Assembly (NCBI GenBank): GCA_020426125.1
Contig: JAGQQQ010000100.1
Location: 1-23,109, forward strand
Direction: 5' to 3'
DNA length: 23,109 nucleotides
DNA from: Planctomycetaceae bacterium
Lineage (GTDB): Bacteria; Planctomycetota; Planctomycetia; Planctomycetales; Planctomycetaceae
The notes under the pieces are model-generated. The model had not been told where the DNA came from, made no database searches, and worked only from the letters and a program-made list of their open reading frames with translations. Positions 8,135-14,990 of the stretch are shown in pieces; the first letter of the stretch is position 1, and each line of letters begins with the position of its first letter. The translations under genes were made by a program, and so were the position numbers.

Positions 8135-8365
8135 ATGGAATCGTATCACGGTCCCGTGGATTGGGAAGCGCTGACTCGTGAACTGGTCGGTGTTTCGCAT
8201 GGCCCGTCGGCTTGGCGGTTGTCGATCTTGTTGATGGGAATCCCCTTCGGTCACGGCCGACGAGTGGTCGCGACGAGGATCCGATCCGCTGCCGTCGGTG
8301 ATGACTATCAAGACGATTACGACCTTCTACAGAGCGTGGGTCGCGACTGGCGATTGCTCGGCTAG
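8135..8365 (+). pseudogene. Probable IS701/IS4-like transposase remnant (N-terminal part)
   Basis: The open frame gives 76 residues including SAWRLSILLMGIPFGHGRR and IRSAAVGDDYQDDYDLLQSVGR (quoted in parts: GHGRRVVATRIRSAAVG, DDYQDDYDLLQSVGR). This resembles the N-terminal region of IS701/IS4-type DDE transposases, which often read GRRTVTxWxRAAGxxDDYQDYYxFLxxxGRK. It ends with TAG at 8363-8365 well before any catalytic residue, so it is at best a fragment. The identification is from memory of the family and is less sure than that of the neighbouring IS630 remnant. Confidence 0.5.
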
Positions 8366-8657
8366 AAGGTTCTCTCCCTCAAGACGAACTGCTGGCCTTC
8401 AATGGTGACCGTCACCTGGTGCTGTCCGACTTCAAACAGTTTCCGTTGCCGAGTCCACTCTGTCCGGGCTATCCAACGCCTCCGATGCGAAAAAGTCGAG
8501 TTGCTTCCCTCAACTTCTTCACCAAAGGAGGCGTTTCTATTGGAACCCGGTGCGCAATTCGAGCTATTCCGCTTGGAGCGATTCCCGTCTCTCCTTATCA
8601 TCCGGGATCGCATGTAGACGGACCGAAGCCCTCGAAAAATGAGACCGGAATTCCAGA
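8366..8657. other. Unassigned stretch before the cysH-like gene
   Basis: No gene is recognised. Short open frames exist on both strands; one on the minus strand (8362-8664) ends in a hydrophilic stretch with HQVTVTIEGQQFVLRE that looks protein-like, but I cannot link it to a family. It may be more debris of the mobile elements to its left. The promoter of the downstream gene should lie here. Confidence 0.4.
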
Positions 8658-9449
8658 ATGGCACGCTTAACCCAGGCCCAACTCAATCGGCTCGGAAAAA
8701 CCTTCGAAGAACGCACGCCGCAGGACTTGATCCGCTGGGCCGCTGAGACCTTTGGCGACAGGCTCGGAGCGATCTCCGCAATGCAGCAGTCGGGCAGCAT
8801 CGTTTGCCATATGATTTCCACCTTGAAACTCAATGTGCCCATTCTGTTCGTTGACACCGGGGTGATGTTTCAGGAAACGCTCGACACCCGGGATCGGATT
8901 GCCTCGGAGTATGGCCTCGAAGTCCGCACGTTGGCCCCCGAAATGACGATGACCGAGCAGACCGAAAAACTCGGGGTCCTCTACCTCTCAGTCGAAGGCC
9001 AGCAGCAGTGCTGCCACATGCGGAAGGTCGAACCGCTGCTTCGCGAGAAGGGAAACTACGATGCGTTGATTGGCAGTCTTCGCCGCGCCGATGGCGGCCG
9101 TCGAGGGGACTGCCCGATCCTAATGATCGACCTGGAGATGAACTGCGTCCGCATCAATCCCCTGGCAAACTTTACTGATGAACAACTGGAAGCGTACATC
9201 GCGGAGAACCCCGTGATCGTCAACCCATTGCATTTTCAGGGATATTCGACAATTGGCTGCAATCGCTGCACGACCCCTGTGATGCCCGGAGAACCCAAGC
9301 GAGCCGGTCGTTGGCGGCACTTGGGGCCGTGGTCTTCCTACTGCGGAATCAATCCCTCGGACGTCGATGACGGGACTTCCGTGTCCATTGAACTCCCCCA
9401 GGACCTCGTCGACCGCATCCTCGGCGTGAAGACTGACTTCATGATTTGA
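8658..9449 (+). CDS. cysH: Phosphoadenylyl-/adenylyl-sulfate reductase family protein with [4Fe-4S] cysteines
   Basis: The 263-residue protein belongs to the PAPS/APS reductase family, which reduces activated sulfate to sulfite with thioredoxin. Cys118-Cys119 (QQCCHMRK), Cys201 and Cys204 (GCNRCTTP) match the paired cysteines that hold a [4Fe-4S] cluster in assimilatory APS reductases, and Cys229 (YCGIN) sits 25 residues after Cys204, where the catalytic cysteine of the usual ECGIH motif stands. FVDTGVMFQET matches the substrate-binding region. Two features differ from the textbook enzyme: the usual TGLRRDQSPTR loop reads IGSLRRADGGRRGD, and ECGIH reads YCGIN. So it may be a planctomycete variant, or have another substrate. 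No other sulfate-assimilation gene is near. The frame starts at an ATG just after transposon debris. Confidence 0.85.
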   Translation: MARLTQAQLNRLGKTFEERTPQDLIRWAAETFGDRLGAISAMQQSGSIVCHMISTLKLNVPILFVDTGVMFQETLDTRDRIASEYGLEVRTLAPEMTMTEQTEKLGVLYLSVEGQQQCCHMRKVEPLLREKGNYDALIGSLRRADGGRRGDCPILMIDLEMNCVRINPLANFTDEQLEAYIAENPVIVNPLHFQGYSTIGCNRCTTPVMPGEPKRAGRWRHLGPWSSYCGINPSDVDDGTSVSIELPQDLVDRILGVKTDFMI

Positions 9450-9468
9450 ATTCGTACTCACACGGGAT

Positions 9469-9885
9469 TCATTCCGAATTCGAAAAGATCTCAATCCAGA
9501 CTGCCTCCCAGAGTCCTCCCGGGATTTCGGGGGAGTTACCGGGATCGAAATGGATCTCGCACTCCAGCCTGTTGAAGGACTCCAGGTGGGGCGTCGCGTC
9601 CAAGAGTGTCTCGTCGCCCGAGAAAGGTGTCAGGACCGTTCCATTAACTGAGACTTGTTGAACCGTCCCAATCCCGATCGGGAGTCGAATACCGACCCGC
9701 TCCCCCGTCTCGATACCAGTTGGCTGATGAAAGTTGCGACGGAAGCGTGCCGTTCCTGGCACCATTCCAAAACAGTCCCTCCAAGCAATGGGGACGTGGA
9801 TGCGTGTCCACTGGTCATGCTCCGCTCCGGGGCCAAGTGCCTCCCAGGGGCCTTTCAGGCGGATACGATGAAGTGGAGTTGGCAT
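9469..9885 (-). CDS. Small protein resembling a glycoside hydrolase family 2 sugar-binding (beta-sandwich) domain
   Basis: The 138-residue protein has no signal peptide. Its pattern (LKGPWE, IHVPIAWRDCFG, ARFRRNFHQPTG, a strand VGIRLPIGIG followed by VSVNGTVL, then LLDATPHLESFNRLECEIHF and GGLWEAVWIE) resembles the jelly-roll domain at the N-terminus of family 2 beta-galactosidases, where a similar strand order and NG turn occur. There is no catalytic domain, so a binding or structural role is more likely than catalysis. It is convergent with the cysH-like gene, stops only 19 bases apart, and I see no terminator between them. The domain likeness is by eye only. Confidence 0.65.
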   Translation of the reverse strand: MPTPLHRIRLKGPWEALGPGAEHDQWTRIHVPIAWRDCFGMVPGTARFRRNFHQPTGIETGERVGIRLPIGIGTVQQVSVNGTVLTPFSGDETLLDATPHLESFNRLECEIHFDPGNSPEIPGGLWEAVWIEIFSNSE

Positions 9886-10033
9886 CGGACATTTTCCAGG
9901 ACGTCAAGGCGCTGAAGGACAGACCATTTCCAGATTTGAAAGCGGCGGCGCCGAGTCTTGAACCCGGGCCGGGGATCCGTCAAGCTACCAGCCTGACAAA
10001 CTACAAGATTCGCACAGCTTTGCGGAGACGGAT

Positions 10034-10447
10034 ATGGACCTGCTGATTTCCCTTTGGAATGTTCTGATCGCCCTCTGGGGGGTGGTCGTCGCGCTGGTTG
10101 CGACCATCGCGCCCTGGACGCCGTTGCTCCTGTGGATTGCCTTCTGGGCGTTGGCCGTCAATTGGGCCAAGCTCTACCCCGTGTTGGAGAAGGGGGGGTA
10201 TGTCGGTGTTGTCCTGCTGATGTTTATGACGATTCTGGTCTGGTCCATGATCGATATCCCCGCCAGCGGTTCACACAGTCTTTACGGCCTTCAAGTCAGT
10301 AATCTGGTCGGCAAAACGGTCTACGTCACCGCTCTGACGGTGATCGCCTTTCTGTGCGGGTCCGTCCAACTCACCGGCTGCTGCGGCTCTCTCTGCAAGT
10401 TCGAAGAACCAACTCCCGTCACCGACGCGGGGCACGATCACCATTGA
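10034..10447 (+). CDS. Small membrane protein of unknown function with cysteine- and histidine-bearing tail
   Basis: The 137-residue protein has four hydrophobic stretches: residues about 4-27, 30-42, 55-75 and 95-115. The region after the last helix carries GCCGSLCKF, and the C-terminus ends AGHDHH, so three cysteines and three histidines could bind a metal. I recognise no family. It starts at ATG 10034 with no clear Shine-Dalgarno. It precedes the HD-domain gene on the same strand, but a 127-base gap with a G-rich tract and a long pyrimidine tract separates them, so co-transcription is uncertain. Confidence 0.6.
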   Translation: MDLLISLWNVLIALWGVVVALVATIAPWTPLLLWIAFWALAVNWAKLYPVLEKGGYVGVVLLMFMTILVWSMIDIPASGSHSLYGLQVSNLVGKTVYVTALTVIAFLCGSVQLTGCCGSLCKFEEPTPVTDAGHDHH

Positions 10448-10451
10448 AGTA

Positions 10452-10475
10452 GGGGCCAGGGGTCGGGGGCCAGGG
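10452..10475 (+). other. G-rich tract with G-quadruplex potential
   Basis: Four runs of three to five G are separated by CCA, TC and CCA. The tract begins four bases after the stop codon of the membrane protein gene. On paper it fits the G3+ pattern for a quadruplex in the transcript or non-template strand. Similar GGGGCCAGGGG tracts occur as intergenic repeats in planctomycetes, from memory. Confidence 0.4.
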
Positions 10476-10505
10476 ATGATGCGATAATGATGGTTTCCAT
10501 TCCCA

Positions 10506-10574
10506 TCTCGCCATCCTCAAGTTCGGTGTTATCCCCTATTCTCATCTCTCCTCCCTCCTCTCTCATCTATTCCC
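10506..10574 (+). promoter_or_regulatory. Pyrimidine-rich leader of the HD-domain gene
   Basis: Almost every base between about 10529 and 10574 is C or T (for example CATCTCTCCTCCCTCCTCTC), right up to the start ATG at 10575. The start therefore has no purine Shine-Dalgarno. The function is unknown; initiation must rely on another mechanism, or a downstream start is used. Confidence 0.4.
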
Positions 10575-11972
10575 ATGGCTCGTGACTTCATCACCGAAAG
10601 CCTGGTTCACGATCCGATTCACGGGTATATCCCGTTTGTGTCTCGATCCGGATTGCCGACCGAGGAGACGAGCGAGCAGGAGTTGATCGACCATCCCTGG
10701 GTCCAGCGGATGCGTCATATTCACCAGTTGCAGACCGCGTGGTGGGTTTTTCCCTCGGCGGAGCACCGTCGCTTCCAGCACATTTTGGGAGTGATGCATG
10801 TCGCCTCCCGGGTCATCGACGAATGGTACGACTCGCTTTGCGATGTCTGCCCGAATGTCCCTTCGAAGGCATACATCGAGAGCCTCGTCCGGCTAGCGGG
10901 GTTACTGCACGACGTGGGACACGGCCCCTTTGGCCACTTCTTCGATGACCACTATCTTGCCCAGTTCGATGTCACCCACGAAGACATTGGAGCGGCAATC
11001 ATCGAACGGGAACTCGGCGACTTAATTCGCGGAATTCGACGAAACCCCAGTGGCAAGTTGCAACCGCTCGAAGAGTTGGATCCCAAACAGGTCTCCTGGC
11101 TGATTCGCCGCCCTCGATCTTCAGGGGAAGCGGGCCACCCAGAGTGGCTTCGCAAGCTTCGGTCTCTGTTTAGCGGGATTTACACCGTCGACAACATGGA
11201 TTTCGTCCTCCGCGATGCCTACATGACGGGCTTCAACACGAAGGCCTTTGATCTGTCTCGGCTGATTCATTACAGCTTCTTCTCGAAAGACGGCCTGACG
11301 ATGCACGTCCGGGGACTGCCGTCGTTGATTCATTTCATCGAGACACGCGCCAATCTGTTTCGGATGGTCTACTTTCATCGCACCGTCCGGGCACTCGACA
11401 TTGCGATCGAAGAGATCTTCGCCGAGACGATGGCGCATCTGTTTCAAGGCAACCCGATCGACAACCTCGACGCCTATCTCGATTTCACGGAGTCCTCGTT
11501 TCTCGTCGACGTTCAGCGCTGGGCCAAGTCCGACGATGCCACGCTTCGAGACTTAGGCGAACGCTGGCGGGCGATCTTGTACCGTCAGACAGGCTGGAAG
11601 ATGGCCTGCGAACGGACCCTCAATTTCCACAACGCGGTCGGCGAACGGATGACCATCTTCTCCGAACCCGACCTCGTCGTTCGACGCGTCCGCGAGCGGC
11701 TCCCGAAAGCTCTTCGCGAGATTCCCCTGAACCTCGATGTCGCGAAGCATTACCACCGCCCCAGCGGCCGATTGCCCGCCGGAGGGCAAAACTACCTGTT
11801 CGATCCCGGAAGCGGCGTGCAGGAATTGCATGATGACGAACTCTTTCGAGCCATCCCCGTCAGCTTTCTGATCTTCCGGATCTATTGCCAGTCCCACGAA
11901 CACGACACGGAACTGAACGCCGCATTGAACTCCGTCCTGGGGGATGCGATGGACGCGAAGACGAATATGTGA
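10575..11972 (+). CDS. HD-domain metal-dependent phosphohydrolase (SAMHD1/COG1078-like)
   Basis: The 465-residue protein shows the HD metal site in order: His69 in RRFQHILGVMHVA, His112-Asp113 in LLHDVGHGPFGH, and Asp206 in YTVDNMDFVLRD, a spacing that matches SAMHD1 and bacterial COG1078 proteins. The opening ITESLVHDPIHGYI is also typical of that family, in which the best known member hydrolyses dNTPs. All metal ligands are present, so it is probably active on a nucleotide or phosphoester in the cytoplasm; the substrate cannot be read from the sequence. The start ATG has a pyrimidine-only leader instead of a Shine-Dalgarno. It is convergent with the SulP gene, 89 bases apart. Confidence 0.88.
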   Translation: MARDFITESLVHDPIHGYIPFVSRSGLPTEETSEQELIDHPWVQRMRHIHQLQTAWWVFPSAEHRRFQHILGVMHVASRVIDEWYDSLCDVCPNVPSKAYIESLVRLAGLLHDVGHGPFGHFFDDHYLAQFDVTHEDIGAAIIERELGDLIRGIRRNPSGKLQPLEELDPKQVSWLIRRPRSSGEAGHPEWLRKLRSLFSGIYTVDNMDFVLRDAYMTGFNTKAFDLSRLIHYSFFSKDGLTMHVRGLPSLIHFIETRANLFRMVYFHRTVRALDIAIEEIFAETMAHLFQGNPIDNLDAYLDFTESSFLVDVQRWAKSDDATLRDLGERWRAILYRQTGWKMACERTLNFHNAVGERMTIFSEPDLVVRRVRERLPKALREIPLNLDVAKHYHRPSGRLPAGGQNYLFDPGSGVQELHDDELFRAIPVSFLIFRIYCQSHEHDTELNAALNSVLGDAMDAKTNM

Positions 11973-11991
11973 GGAATCGAGTCTCCGAACT

Positions 11992-12020
11992 CGTAGGTTG
12001 GGACAACGTAGGCGGGGTAC
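11992..12020. repeat. Second GTAGGTTGGG-type repeat
   Basis: CGTAGGTTGGGA at 11992-12003 repeats the head of the element at 1101, followed by a different tail (CAACGTAGGCGGGGTACATC). It lies between the convergent HD and SulP genes. The end is approximate. Confidence 0.4.
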
Positions 12021-12061
12021 ATCAAAACGACGAAACTGTCGAGAGAAATCGTTGAGTTCCA

Positions 12062-14068
12062 TCACCGGGACGAAGTTCCGGCCGTTTCTCGGGCGTCCTC
12101 ATTCAATTCTGCGCGGGCTTCGTCGGCGCCCGTCCTCGCCTTCCGCAGATGGTGGCCGCTACGGACGAACTCTCGCAAGTCCTCCCAGTCGACAATCACT
12201 TCGCCGCCTGTCGCTTCGTGCTGGTTCGCCCAGGATGTGAGCAGCGTCAGGCAAGCGTGGTCCAAGTACGAGAGTTCCTTGAAATCGAAATGAACCTTGC
12301 GACCGGGGGGGATCTGCTCCAGTTTCGACGCCAATTTGGGAAGCCTCACGAAGGTGCCGGCCCCGTTTAGCCGGACCCAGACGGCGTCGTCCTTCGACTT
12401 ATCCACGGTCACATGCAATTGCGCCACGGAGTGAACCAGCTTTCCGATGGCCAACAGCAAGCCGACCACTACGCCCGTTAGCAAATCCTCGACCACAATC
12501 ACAATGACCGTTACAAAGTAGATCGCGACTTCGCCCCAGCCATAATGTGCCAGGGTCCGGACTTTCCGCCAGTCGCAGAGCTTGTATCCCGTGTACACGA
12601 GAATGGCCGCGAGGGCCGCCGTGGGAATCATCCGCAGAAGCGTCCCGAGAAAGACCACGAAGACGAGCAGCCAGATGCCATGTAGAATGGCGGACAACCG
12701 TGTTTTCCCGCCGGCTTGCATGTTGGCGCTGCTGCGGACAATCACCCCGGTCATTGGCAAGGCTCCGAGAACCCCACAGATCACATTCCCGACTCCCTGA
12801 GCGAAAAGTTCTTTGTCGTAGCGGGTCCGGGCTCCCGTGTGCAGCTGGTCCACGGCATTCGCACACAGTAATGTCTCCGCGCTGGCGATGATGGCCATCA
12901 GCACGGCGGACCCGAACAGGGCCTCCCAGGGAGCGTCCGCGAGCACCGCTGGCGTTACCAGATGGAGTTCTTCCGTCATCGAGTCGGGAATCTCGACGTA
13001 TAGCACTGGCAATTCCCAGATTGTGGCGACAACCGTTCCCACGATGACCGCCACCAGCGGGCCGGGGATAATGCCGATTTTTCCCTTCGCGAAGGCCGTC
13101 CAGAGAATCAGAGCGAGGATCGTGATGATGCCAACCGCCGCGGCCAATTCATGGTTCTTGAAGACTCCCTGGATCGCCAGCAGGGCCTCTGAGGCTTCTT
13201 CCTCAAGATGCAGCGCTCGGCTGGGGTCCGATGATTGGAGCAAGTTCAGACTGAGCGTCATCGTGCGCACAGCCATCTCCTCGGCCTCTTGAAGAGTGGC
13301 TTTCCGTTCCGGTTGATCCTCAAAGAACGACAGGCTCCCTTGGACAAACGCCTGCGTGTCGGCAATCAGAGACTCCTGGCGGGTGATCAGGTCTTCCGTC
13401 TCAATCTCGGGAGGTTCCGGGGTCGGCTCCTGATGATTCGGCAGACGCTCCGCGAGTTTTTCGTGAATCACCTCCTGCTGCCGATGTAATTCGCCGAGTT
13501 GCAGCAACGCTTCGCGATGCCGGTGCCGTCGCCCGCGTTCGGGGATCTGTGGGGAGCGAACGGCTTTCTGAATCGCTTGCGGAATTGTGACGAGGTTTTC
13601 GATCCCGCTGCCTTTCGGGACGTCATCCAGCATGACGTGAAACTGGCTCGCGAAGATCAGAACCCCGATACCGGCGAGCATTCCGTTGACGACAGCCGGA
13701 GAAACGGCGCGGAACCACTGTCCCATTCGCAGAGTGCCGGCGATGATTTGCATGAGGCCGGCCATCAGCACGATCAACCCGAGCATTTCGAGGCCATGAC
13801 GCGAAACCGCTTCGTAGACGACGACCGTTAACCCCGCAGCCGGGCCGCTCACTTGCAGGGGACAACCCGCGAGGACACCTACCACAATTCCAGCGACGAT
13901 GCCCGTGATCAATCCCGCGCTGACGGGGACGCCGGAGGCGATGGCAATTCCCATACACAACGGAAGAGCGACCAGAAAGACGACAAGGGATGCCATGAAG
14001 TCCTGTCGGACATGGGCCAGTTTGCCAGAATTCTGATTGTCATCGGAGTGCTTGTTTGCGGATGGCAT
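12062..14068 (-). CDS. SulP family inorganic anion transporter with STAS domain and large cytoplasmic insertion
   Basis: From ATG 14068 the protein has 668 residues. It matches the SulP (SLC26) family: hydrophobic helices from about residue 25, the core motif SGPAAGLTVVVY, the conserved IVRSSANMQAGGKTR, and a C-terminal STAS domain (about 550-640). SulP proteins move sulfate, bicarbonate and other anions; the upstream carbonic anhydrase makes bicarbonate the best guess, as in BicA-type and CA-SulP systems. Residues about 171-305 are an unusual charged, mostly helical insertion (rich in E, Q, R; a PTPEPPE break) where normal SulP proteins have a short loop. The start at 14068 has GGGAG eight bases upstream; an ATG at 14143 would add 25 residues without a ribosome site. 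Confidence 0.92.
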   Translation of the reverse strand: MPSANKHSDDNQNSGKLAHVRQDFMASLVVFLVALPLCMGIAIASGVPVSAGLITGIVAGIVVGVLAGCPLQVSGPAAGLTVVVYEAVSRHGLEMLGLIVLMAGLMQIIAGTLRMGQWFRAVSPAVVNGMLAGIGVLIFASQFHVMLDDVPKGSGIENLVTIPQAIQKAVRSPQIPERGRRHRHREALLQLGELHRQQEVIHEKLAERLPNHQEPTPEPPEIETEDLITRQESLIADTQAFVQGSLSFFEDQPERKATLQEAEEMAVRTMTLSLNLLQSSDPSRALHLEEEASEALLAIQGVFKNHELAAAVGIITILALILWTAFAKGKIGIIPGPLVAVIVGTVVATIWELPVLYVEIPDSMTEELHLVTPAVLADAPWEALFGSAVLMAIIASAETLLCANAVDQLHTGARTRYDKELFAQGVGNVICGVLGALPMTGVIVRSSANMQAGGKTRLSAILHGIWLLVFVVFLGTLLRMIPTAALAAILVYTGYKLCDWRKVRTLAHYGWGEVAIYFVTVIVIVVEDLLTGVVVGLLLAIGKLVHSVAQLHVTVDKSKDDAVWVRLNGAGTFVRLPKLASKLEQIPPGRKVHFDFKELSYLDHACLTLLTSWANQHEATGGEVIVDWEDLREFVRSGHHLRKARTGADEARAELNEDARETAGTSSR

Positions 14069-14161
14069 CGGGAATGCTCCCAAGAAATGATCGGTCTCCC
14101 ATGCGGAGGCCGACCGCTCATAGAACGGAGGGCTCCGTGCCATGGCGGTGTTTGATCAAAT

Positions 14162-14188
14162 GAAGGGTGACGAGTGGCACTTCCAAAG
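14162..14188 (-). repeat. Decayed copy D of the palindromic repeat
   Basis: Read on the minus strand it starts CTTTGGAAGTG, keeps CACTCGTCAC, and ends CCCTTC, so it resembles copies A-C but is 27 bases long with an impaired stem. Its CTTTGG head is also one arm of the hairpin at 14183-14210. Confidence 0.4.
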
Positions 14189-14210
14189 ATTGTTCGCGGA
14201 CAATCTTTGG
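14183..14210 (-). promoter_or_regulatory. Perfect hairpin between carbonic anhydrase and SulP genes
   Basis: CCAAAGATTGT (14183-14193) and ACAATCTTTGG (14200-14210) are exact inverted repeats around the loop TCGCGG. It lies six bases after the carbonic anhydrase stop, within the 147-base gap before the SulP start. No T-run follows on the minus strand, so it may stabilise or process the upstream mRNA or lower read-through rather than fully stop transcription. Confidence 0.5.
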
Positions 14211-14215
14211 AGCCG

Positions 14216-14887
14216 TCAGGCGACAGGCAGGGCCGGCAGGTGTAACTCTTCTGGCGGCAGGCCGGAAACCTCTTCAATCGGCTGAAATTGGCCAGAGTGG
14301 GAGGAGTAGGCGAAAACTCCGCCCGTCTCGAATTTGTAGACCCAGCCATGCAGATTGAGTTGCTTTCGCGAAATCGCGGCGGCAACGCTCGGGTGTGTCC
14401 GGAGATTTTCGAGCTGCACCAGGACGTTTTCTTCAATGGTCAGCGTGAGCCGTTTGTCCGGGTCCGTGAGTTCCTGATAATTCTCTTCCACAATCCGACG
14501 GGTCGATTCGGCATGCTGTAAGTAGGATCGGACGGACGGCAATTTCTCCAGACTTTCCGGATTGAGCAGCGCGCCCATTGCTCCGCAAAGCGAATGCCCA
14601 CAGAGGACGATATCGCGGACCTGAAGGACCGACACCGCGTACTCGATGGTCGCCGCTTCTCCTCCATGAACAGCACCAAACGGAGGAACGATGTTTCCGG
14701 CAGTTCGCAGAATGAATAGTTCCCCCGGTTTCGTCTGGGTCATCATGTTCGGGCAAATCCGCGAATCCGAACATGTGATGAACAAGGCCAACGGTTGCTG
14801 GCCTTGTGCCAGTCGTTCAAATAACTCCTGCTGGGTACTAAAAATACTGTCTTGAAACTCATGAATCCCTTCGACCAGCTTTTGCAT
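14216..14887 (-). CDS. Beta-class carbonic anhydrase
   Basis: The 223-residue protein interconverts CO2 and bicarbonate. All beta-class zinc-site residues are visible: Cys39, Asp41 and Arg43 in CSDSR, His98 and Cys101 in CGHSLCGAM, with RTAGNIVPPFG between them. There is no signal peptide, so it is cytoplasmic, and the length fits the family. It lies upstream of the SulP transporter on the same strand, 147 bases apart, which fits a bicarbonate transport and interconversion pair; fused or neighbouring SulP and carbonic anhydrase genes are known in other bacteria. A perfect palindrome sits 21-38 bases upstream of its start (14908-14925) and could be an operator or a 5' hairpin. Confidence 0.95.
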   Translation of the reverse strand: MQKLVEGIHEFQDSIFSTQQELFERLAQGQQPLALFITCSDSRICPNMMTQTKPGELFILRTAGNIVPPFGAVHGGEAATIEYAVSVLQVRDIVLCGHSLCGAMGALLNPESLEKLPSVRSYLQHAESTRRIVEENYQELTDPDKRLTLTIEENVLVQLENLRTHPSVAAAISRKQLNLHGWVYKFETGGVFAYSSHSGQFQPIEEVSGLPPEELHLPALPVA

Positions 14888-14907
14888 GGCGAAACCCTCT
14901 CAAAACG

Positions 14908-14925
14908 GATTCCCCAAGGGGAATC
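14908..14925 (-). promoter_or_regulatory. Perfect palindrome upstream of the carbonic anhydrase gene
   Basis: GATTCCCC-AA-GGGGAATC is an exact 8-base inverted repeat 21-38 bases before the start codon. It could bind a dimeric regulator or form a leader hairpin. No regulator gene is adjacent. Confidence 0.4.
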
Positions 14926-14952
14926 GGACGAATGCGGCGGAACAGAAGACGG

Positions 14953-14971
14953 ACCACCCACGCGGGGTGGT
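14953..14971 (-). terminator. Hairpin after the small secreted-protein gene
   Basis: ACCACCC and GGGTGGT pair perfectly around ACGCG, 20 bases past the stop codon of the minus-strand small gene. The sequence after it on the minus strand (CCGTCTTCTGTT) is only mildly T-rich, so this is a possible weak terminator. Confidence 0.4.
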
Positions 14972-14990
14972 GATGCAATTTCCGCGATCG

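Noticed and set aside
8362..8664. 100-residue minus-strand frame ending in protein-like text
   Set aside because: No family is recognised, it overlaps the start of the cysH-like gene, and it lies next to transposon debris; not supported as a gene.
10575..11972. HD-domain protein as part of an antiviral system
   Set aside because: SAMHD1-like dNTPases can be antiviral, but no other defence gene is near, and the family has housekeeping members.
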